A stretch of DNA of 64,000 nucleotides, taken from contig NC_044981.1 in NCBI RefSeq assembly GCF_008728515.1, forward strand, positions 127,508,884-127,572,883. The letters run 5' to 3'. Below are positions 59,395 to 64,000 of this stretch, piece after piece (position 1 is the stretch's first letter; every line of letters begins with the position of its first letter). The DNA comes from Papio anubis (taxonomy: Eukaryota > Chordata > Mammalia > Primates > Cercopithecidae). The translations under genes and the position numbers were made by a program. The notes under the pieces were generated by a model, which made no database searches, had not been told where the DNA came from, and was given only the letters and a program-made list of their open reading frames with translations.

Positions 59395-59456
59395 ATCAAA
59401 GATGACAGTTTTTCAGCAAATGAATTTTAAAATACCAATGTTGGAATAGTAATTAC
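58500..59456. other. MYBL1 intron 15 near exon 15, nothing recognised
   Basis: Contains a short (CCA)n at about 59366-59392. No exon seen. Confidence 0.5.
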
Positions 59457-59564
59457 CTGCAAGGGGCTCGCCAGGGACCTGTTTTTAGGTACTGTAAATG
59501 CTTTGAGAACATTGTCTTCATCTTCTGATGCTGGTGCCATTAAAATGGAGCTTGTAAGAATATT
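59457..59564 (-). CDS. MYBL1: MYBL1 coding exon, about exon 15 (108 nt)
   Basis: The exon encodes 36 residues in phase 0: NILTSSILMAPASEDED, then VLKAFTVPKNRSLASPLQ. The acidic SEDED patch followed by the hydrophobic-basic stretch matches the distal C-terminus of Myb proteins. The acceptor is TTTAG and the donor GTAATT, a weaker donor than the other four. The exon is symmetric (divisible by 3), so skipping would keep frame. Approximate residues are 679-714. The next intron is 14.5 kb, far longer than the 90 to 1465 nt introns upstream in the window. From memory, the human protein has Val where this reads Ile in SSILMAP; that needs an alignment. Confidence 0.96.
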
Positions 59565-59974
59565 CTAAAGGGAAGAGAATAATTTGAAATTTAAATGAGG
59601 TTGGATAATATGAGAGCCAACATTTCTCTAACACTGTGGAGAGTAGATTACTATGAGATGATACACATTAGCATTAAAAAATGCAGTTATCTGCCAGAAA
59701 TTCTCCTCACTACGAGCTAAAAGGAGAACTCAACTATGTCTGAAACGTAATCCCACTGTGGCAAACATCACCACAACACAAAGCTCCTTCGGGATCCCAG
59801 AATTCTAGGCATGTGTTAGGCACTCAAAAAACATCTGCTGAATGAATTAATAAATACATGCCTTTCAAAACAGAAGATTAACTAAGTTCTGGGGAGAGAA
59901 CACTTTATTTCATATACTGGTACAGAACTATCAATACTTTAGAGCTATAAATTATTGGCAAAAAATGGTAAACA

Positions 59975-60111
59975 GTAGGGAATTTAGAACAAGACCTGAG
60001 TTCCAACCCAGCACCATCCCTTATTAGGTATATAATCTTGAGCGAATGACTAAGCCTCTTTGTGCCTCTGTTTTCCGGTTGACGTAATAGAAATGATAGT
60101 AATACCCACCT
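59975..60111 (+). mobile_element. MIR, left part
   Basis: AGACCTGAGTTCCAACCCAG, then CTAAGCCTCTTTGTGCCTCT and TAATAGAAATGATAGTAATA are MIR core phrases. Confidence 0.75.
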
Positions 60112-60408
60112 GGCCGGGCGCAGTGGCTCAGGCCTATAATCCTAGCACTTTGGGAGGCTGAGGCGGGTGGATCACCTGAGGTCGGGAGTTCGAGACCAGC
60201 CTGACCAACATGGAGAAACCCTGTCTCTACTAAAAATTCAAAATTAGCCGGGTGTGGTGGTGCATGCCAGTAATCCCAGCTACTCGGGAGACTGAGGCAG
60301 GAGAATCGCTTGAACCCGGGAGGCAGATGTTGTGGTGAGCTGAGATCGCATCATTGCACTCCAGCCTGGGCAACAAGAGCGAAACTCTGTCTCAAAAAAA
60401 AAAAAATT
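60112..60408 (+). mobile_element. Alu in MYBL1 intron 14
   Basis: Full plus-strand Alu that splits a MIR; antisense to the gene. Confidence 0.95.
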
Positions 60409-60410
60409 AA

Positions 60411-60535
60411 TAAAAATAATACCAACCTTACAGGATACTTGTGAGAATTAATTGAATTAATTCATTGAAAGCCCCTAGAATAGTACTTACCACTTAGTAC
60501 CTACTAAATAAATCTCAGCAGTTGTTAATAGCTCT
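60411..60535 (+). mobile_element. MIR, right part
   Basis: CTTACAGGATACTTGTGAGA to CCTACTAAATAAATCTCAGC completes the element. Confidence 0.7.
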
Positions 60536-61029
60536 GATTTTCCTTAAGACATAAGGACAACCATTCACAAATCATAAACTTTAAAAATGGTGGTAGTAAC
60601 CCAAAGCAATTGGGTACAATACTGGGCATCTGCTATAGACACTGGTTGATACCATATGAGATGCTACACAAACCAAACAACAGACAACTTAACAAGAAGA
60701 CAATATTATTTAGAAGACAAATAAAGGAAAATATAAAAATTAACATAGTTTTTATATCCATGTGGCTGATTTTTTTAAATGGCAAAGGCACTCATATCAT
60801 AAGAAAACAAATAATGAAAAGGTCTGCAACGTTTCTAATACATGAAAAACCCAACTTTATACTCTACATTAATAATCAGTTTTTAAAAACCATGCACAGG
60901 AGAATATTTAGAAATAAGATGCCTTAAAGAGGCAGTGCTGAAACCGCAGCAGCCCCACATGCCACATACAGGACTGTGTGAGGCGCCAGCGTCATATAAC
61001 AACTTAGGGGCCAGTGCACACATACTTAC

Positions 61030-61140
61030 CGGTGCATCTGCCACAGGCGAGGTCTGCGTGAACAGTTGGGTATTCAGACTGTCCCCTTCCCAGTGGTGTG
61101 AACAGAAGAAGTTTCCTGATTTATCAGTTGGAGATTCCAC
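61030..61140 (-). CDS. MYBL1: MYBL1 coding exon, about exon 14 (111 nt), EVES-type region
   Basis: The exon encodes 37 residues in phase 0, beginning VESPTDKSGNFFCSHHWEG and ending SPVADAP. With the Glu that closes the previous exon it forms E|VES, the EVES motif described in c-Myb for intramolecular and partner interactions and for phosphorylation of its Ser-Pro site. The splice therefore falls inside the motif, and skipping this exon would remove it while keeping frame (111 is divisible by 3). The acceptor is TTTCAG and the donor GTAAGT. Approximate residues are 642-678. The negative regulatory role is family knowledge; the residues are read directly from the sequence. Confidence 0.96.
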
Positions 61141-62058
61141 CTGAAAGCATATAGAAAGTGCTTTGTTGTTTCTAGAACTTCCTATGAAACATGTACAGTC
61201 AGGAGTATATTTCTGGCCAGTCCCTCAAATACTTATATAAAACTATGTTGCTAACTTACACTATCAGTGTAACATTTTGCTCTATCTTCTGGATTCAACA
61301 AAGAACCATTGTTGGCAAATTTAAAATGTGACTAGCTCCAAATTTACTGCCCATAAAGCTCCTATGTTTTCAACCAATGTTCTGATTCTAGGTGTTTATT
61401 CTATTATAAATATATTTTAATGATATACCTAGTAGCATTGTATCTGTCAAGGATTTTATTTTGGTGACATAAAGGGTCTTTTGGTGACAAAAGACTGGTT
61501 TTTAATCACACTTCTGGTAAAACTCTGTATTACTGAATAAGCAAATCAGATTTTTAACTATGAAAAAATATCAAATACTTATCTTTACATGAAAATAAAT
61601 TCAAGCAGCACTGTATCTAACCTGCTGGAAAACAACTGTGGCCAACAAGCTAAAACTTTGATCCTTGCAGGTTAGATTCCCTTTTTTTAATACAATGAAT
61701 TAAAGGTACTATTATTTTAATTTAAATTCCAATTCTTCACATCTAAAAAAGAAATATCAACTTTCTATAATCAATAATGTTTAAAAGTACATTAAAAAGC
61801 TGTTTCCCTCCCTTTTCTTGATCCTCTCTAGCATGTTTTCTGTCCAAACATGAAGTAGATAGAGATGGCTTGGCTTCCCAAAGGAAAGGCCAATGATGCC
61901 TACAGTCTGGCAGTACTTTTTCACTGCACCTTGTATGAAAATCTTGCATGAAAAGTGGTAGTGTTGCACAGTGCCAGTGGCAGACATATCAAGCTGCACA
62001 CAAGGAACAAAGTGGGCAGGATTCTCAGCTTGTTGCTTCCAAAGGATTTCGTGTTTAC
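61141..62058 (-). other. MYBL1: MYBL1 intron (about intron 13, 918 nt)
   Basis: GT/AG intron without recognised interspersed repeats. The exon 13 frame stays open to about 61921, then stops, so retention would add a short unrelated tail. Confidence 0.85.
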
Positions 62059-62184
62059 CTCTTGTTTGATTTTCTTCAGTAAGGGTGGTCCGTTTTCTTG
62101 AAACTCAGCAACAATTCCAGATTCATCAGATTCCTGTTTGATCACATCCTGCAGGTCTTCTACTAGATGAGAGGGTGTCTGAGG
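62059..62184 (-). CDS. MYBL1: MYBL1 coding exon, about exon 13 (126 nt), SUMO-type motifs
   Basis: The exon encodes 42 residues in phase 0, from PQTPSHLVEDLQ through KQESDESGIVAEF to PPLLKKIKQE. Two IKQE tetrapeptides fit the SUMO consensus (hydrophobic-K-x-E). The second, followed across the splice by VESP, matches the c-Myb negative regulatory region, where the Lys is a known SUMO acceptor; use in A-MYB is inferred by homology. The acceptor is CTTTAG after a good CT tract and the donor is GTAAAC. Reading past the donor stays open for another 45 codons into the intron and stops near 61921; that tail is intronic. Approximate residues are 600-641. Confidence 0.96.
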
Positions 62185-62274
62185 CTAAAGGGAAGAGTGG
62201 GTATTTTTGCATCAGAGAGAACTTCTGACGGGACTAACAAACCAACTAAACCCAAGAACTTTTCTAGAACTTAC
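62185..62274 (-). other. MYBL1: MYBL1 short intron (about intron 12, 90 nt)
   Basis: GTAAGTTCTAG opens the intron and ACTCTTCCCTTTAG closes it. At 90 nt it is close to the practical minimum for a mammalian intron. Both splice sites are strong and the exons on each side keep frame. Confidence 0.93.
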
Positions 62275-62389
62275 TAGCATCTTCAGGGGACCGTATTTAA
62301 TTTCTTGAGCTGCAAGCGCGTGTTTGAATGGTGTAGGAGTTCTTGGAGAGCTTTCTAAGATTGACCTTTTGATAGCTGGGGTTCTAAAA
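62275..62389 (-). CDS. MYBL1: MYBL1 coding exon, about exon 12 (115 nt), TP-rich conserved block
   Basis: The exon begins with one base that completes the split Val codon and then encodes 38 residues from FRTPAIKRSILESS through PRTPTPFKHALAAQE to KYGPLKML. This is the most strongly shared block of the C-terminal half across A-, B- and c-Myb. Its TP dipeptides are of the kind phosphorylated by cyclin-dependent kinases in B-Myb; whether A-MYB is modified at these exact residues is inference. The acceptor AAAG (on 62390-62391) has only a weak pyrimidine tract, and AG also occurs five bases into the exon, but only the upstream site keeps the frame. The donor is GTAAGTT. The intron that follows is only 90 nt. 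Approximate residues are 561-599 of 752. Confidence 0.95.
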
Positions 62390-63419
62390 CTTTAAAAAGA
62401 AAAGAAACAGTGGTTCAATATAAAACAATACATGTCCCTACGTGGCTTTACCTGCTACATTTAATATTTTTCCACTGAATACAACAAACTCTGTTATGGA
62501 TTTGGAATTTGGTATGCTGATTAATCATATTATTCGTTAAGAAAAAGAGAATATGCATATCACATATTTTCAAATATTTCAAAATATTATATCTCGAAGA
62601 ATAAAAGCATTAAATGATTTTCCATCTTTCCTTAATGGCTCTGAAGACACATATAGTGCCTATGATCTGTATAAGACTATGAGCATCAAGAAGACCTGAT
62701 GTCATTTACAAATCAGTTTTCCCTATTCATGTAAACAGAGCCCAGACTACAAAACATGTTAACCTTTCAAAATTTACTTTTTGTACTTCGAAATAAGAGT
62801 GCATTTCTTTTCAAGGTTTCTGATAATTCACACTTTCTCTACCATTTTTCTGAATTGATTAAGGCTTTATTGAATAAAAATGACTGCTTACTCATCCCTT
62901 GGCTTCTAATCATATAATATTCTTGGGGATGTCAGAAGAGGTCCTATCTACACATAAATTCAAAAAGAAAAATAAGATTAAAAAATACAAACTAAAAATA
63001 AATAAATAATAAACAAATAAAATTAAATAAAAATACAAACTAGGTAAGAAATCATACTCATTCTTATTCTGAAACTTATAATTAGAGAGGAAAGGAGGTT
63101 GACAATCTGGCTTTCATAAGAAGGCCTTATGGAGGGAACAAACAAACTGAACGGATAAGTTTTATGAAAACTACTTGTGCATAGATAGGAAATTTTGGAG
63201 TCAGTTACAAAGGTAATTTAGTTTATCTTCCCATCTACCAGTAGGTAGTTGAAATATGCCCAGGACAGATATATTCAACGTGAGAATAGACATAATTATA
63301 TATAAGTGGTCAGTAAAATTATGCACATACAAGTGGATCAGACATCTGGGGACTATATTCCATTAACTAAATATAAGTAAATAAGATAAATAATTTTATT
63401 TCCTGAACCAAAGACTTAC
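62390..63419 (-). other. MYBL1: MYBL1 intron (about intron 11, 1030 nt)
   Basis: GT/AG intron, AT-rich. An A/T-rich AAAT-type simple repeat lies at about 62990-63040. No Alu and no additional exon was recognised. Confidence 0.85.
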
Positions 63420-63562
63420 ACAGTATTTTCCTTTTGAGTTTTCACAGTCTGGTCTCTATGAAATGGTGTTGTAACAGTCAATTTGTGACCAATGAGAGGG
63501 GTGGAAGTTAAAGAAGGCATTTCCGAGTCTGAGTTTTCATGGTTACTGGAAGTGTTTAAGAA
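63420..63562 (-). CDS. MYBL1: MYBL1 (A-MYB) coding exon, about exon 11 (143 nt)
   Basis: This is the first of six MYBL1 exons in the window in transcript order. On the minus strand it follows an acceptor ending TTTAG and is followed by donor GTAAGT (63414-63419). It encodes 47 full codons starting FLNTSSNHEN, plus the first two bases (GT) of a Val codon completed by the next exon. If the protein has the usual 752 residues, this is about residues 514-561. The Thr/Ser-Pro-rich block TSTPLIGHK...TTPFHRDQ matches the equivalent part of c-Myb, in the C-terminal regulatory region beyond the DNA-binding repeats and the transactivation domain. A-MYB is a nuclear transcription factor that drives meiotic (pachytene) and piRNA-precursor genes in the male germ line; that role is known for the family and is not visible here. 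No frameshift or stop is present. Confidence 0.95.
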
Positions 63563-64000
63563 CTAAACATGGAGAAAAAGAAAAAAATTACTTAGATTAG
63601 ATGGCAATTCTTTAAATTTAAAAATCACAATTTAAAAATCACATCTAGATAACAAGAATGTTTTACTGACCCACTGTATTAAATAATAAAGATGCTAACA
63701 AGCATGTCATGTTGACTAGGGTATTGTTTTATTTCAACTGAGCACCCAAGATTTGGGTGTGGTTTCCAAGAAATAAAATTTAGGGTCAATGCTGAAAAAC
63801 TTGCAAAACTGTGAGAAAATATTCTCAATAAATGACGCTTATCATTAAAGATAATGAGATGTGTTCTTTCTTAACATTTAAAAGGCTTTAGTGATTTGGG
63901 GGAAAATAATAGTTAATAATTAATAGTTTCCTTTCATACTTTGTTTTTTCTCTTTAATAATATATGAACCAAAATTAGTATTACAAAAGGTTTACATTAT
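63563..64000 (-). other. MYBL1: MYBL1 intron (about intron 10), partial
   Basis: This is intronic sequence upstream of the 63420-63562 exon, running off the window edge. It is AT-rich with a pyrimidine tract (TTTTTCTTTTTCTCC) before the acceptor. No exon or repeat was recognised. Confidence 0.85.

Larger units (their letters stand above)
44930..59456 (-). other. MYBL1: MYBL1 last intron (about intron 15, 14.5 kb)
   Basis: This intron separates the last two coding exons. It holds about a dozen Alus in both orientations, a Tigger/MER2 element, MIR/L2 fragments near 45760-45960 and 47220-47390, and an Alu-free block at 49180-53230. Plus-strand Alus here are antisense to the gene, the orientation most prone to exonisation. 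No alternative exon with coding similarity was recognised. Confidence 0.85.
59565..61029 (-). other. MYBL1: MYBL1 intron (about intron 14, 1465 nt) with a MIR split by an Alu
   Basis: GT/AG intron. It contains an L2-like 3' end at about 59805-59865, a MIR (about 59975-60535) interrupted by a plus-strand Alu, and otherwise AT-rich sequence from 60540 to 61020 with nothing recognised. Confidence 0.85.

Noticed and set aside
60883..61140. 85-codon minus-strand open frame starting MESPTDKSGN
   Set aside because: This is MYBL1 exon 14 read through its donor into the intron. The exon ends at 61030 with GTAAGT, and the next coding residues are at 59564.
61921..62145. 74-codon minus-strand open frame MIKQESDESG...
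   Set aside because: It is the end of MYBL1 exon 13 plus 45 intronic codons. The donor at 62058 is good and the intronic tail has no similarity to Myb.
1..64000. CRISPR arrays, bacterial operons, tRNA, rRNA or snRNA genes
   Set aside because: No spaced direct repeats, no dense long frames and no recognisable RNA gene. RNA polymerase III-like boxes seen belong to Alus.

Overview
This window is nuclear DNA from a primate, most likely an Old World monkey (Cercopithecidae, such as macaque, baboon or vervet). It contains about forty Alu copies or fragments, MaLR and ERV1 LTRs, a MADE1 element and ancient MIR/L2 debris, which together place it in a primate. The youngest Alus (about 18640-18939 and 55039-55339, minus strand) carry GGCCGGATCTC, CACCTCGCCC and GGCTTGAGCC, variants I associate with the cercopithecid AluYR lineage rather than human AluY. 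The genus cannot be settled by eye.

Only one gene can be supported: the 3' part of MYBL1 (A-MYB) on the minus strand, from about 43630 to beyond the right edge. Six exons carry the last 239 codons. They lie at 63420-63562, 62275-62389, 62059-62184, 61030-61140, 59457-59564 and 44813-44929 (stop at 44813-44815). Every splice site is GT/AG, the frame stays open across all five junctions, and the total is exactly 720 nt. The encoded part is the C-terminal negative regulatory region: the TP-rich PRTPTPFK block, two IKQE SUMO-type motifs, the EVES-type junction and the conserved tail ending in TLVM. The DNA-binding and transactivation domains lie outside the window. A repeat-free AU-rich 3'UTR of about 1.2 kb ends near an AATAAA at 43645-43650.

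Positions 1 to about 43620 look intergenic. They hold layered transposable elements: an MLT1-type LTR (822-1162), an MST/THE1-type LTR (9611-9978), two related solo ERV1 LTRs (11096-11735 and 17419-17966), an internally deleted LTR7-like LTR (15115-15245), a rearranged minus-strand ERV remnant with a primer-binding-site-like motif (17967-19430), Tigger/MER44-like and MADE1 DNA transposons, hAT-Charlie fragments, L2/MIR relics and many Alus. In human, the neighbour on this side of MYBL1 is VXN (C8orf46), but I recognise no VXN exon here. An Alu-free block (9979-16140) contains an octamer motif and is the best place to look for non-coding regulatory DNA.

Intron 15 of MYBL1 (44930-59456, 14.5 kb) holds about a dozen Alus, including a tail-to-tail inverted pair with no spacer, and a Tigger/MER2 element split by an L1 3' end. 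I found no new multi-gene system. The most useful oddities are an Alu at 4911-5165 that looks corrupted by poor consensus sequence, a triple target-site duplication at 6887-7259, the inverted Alu pair in MYBL1, and the deleted LTR7-like element.
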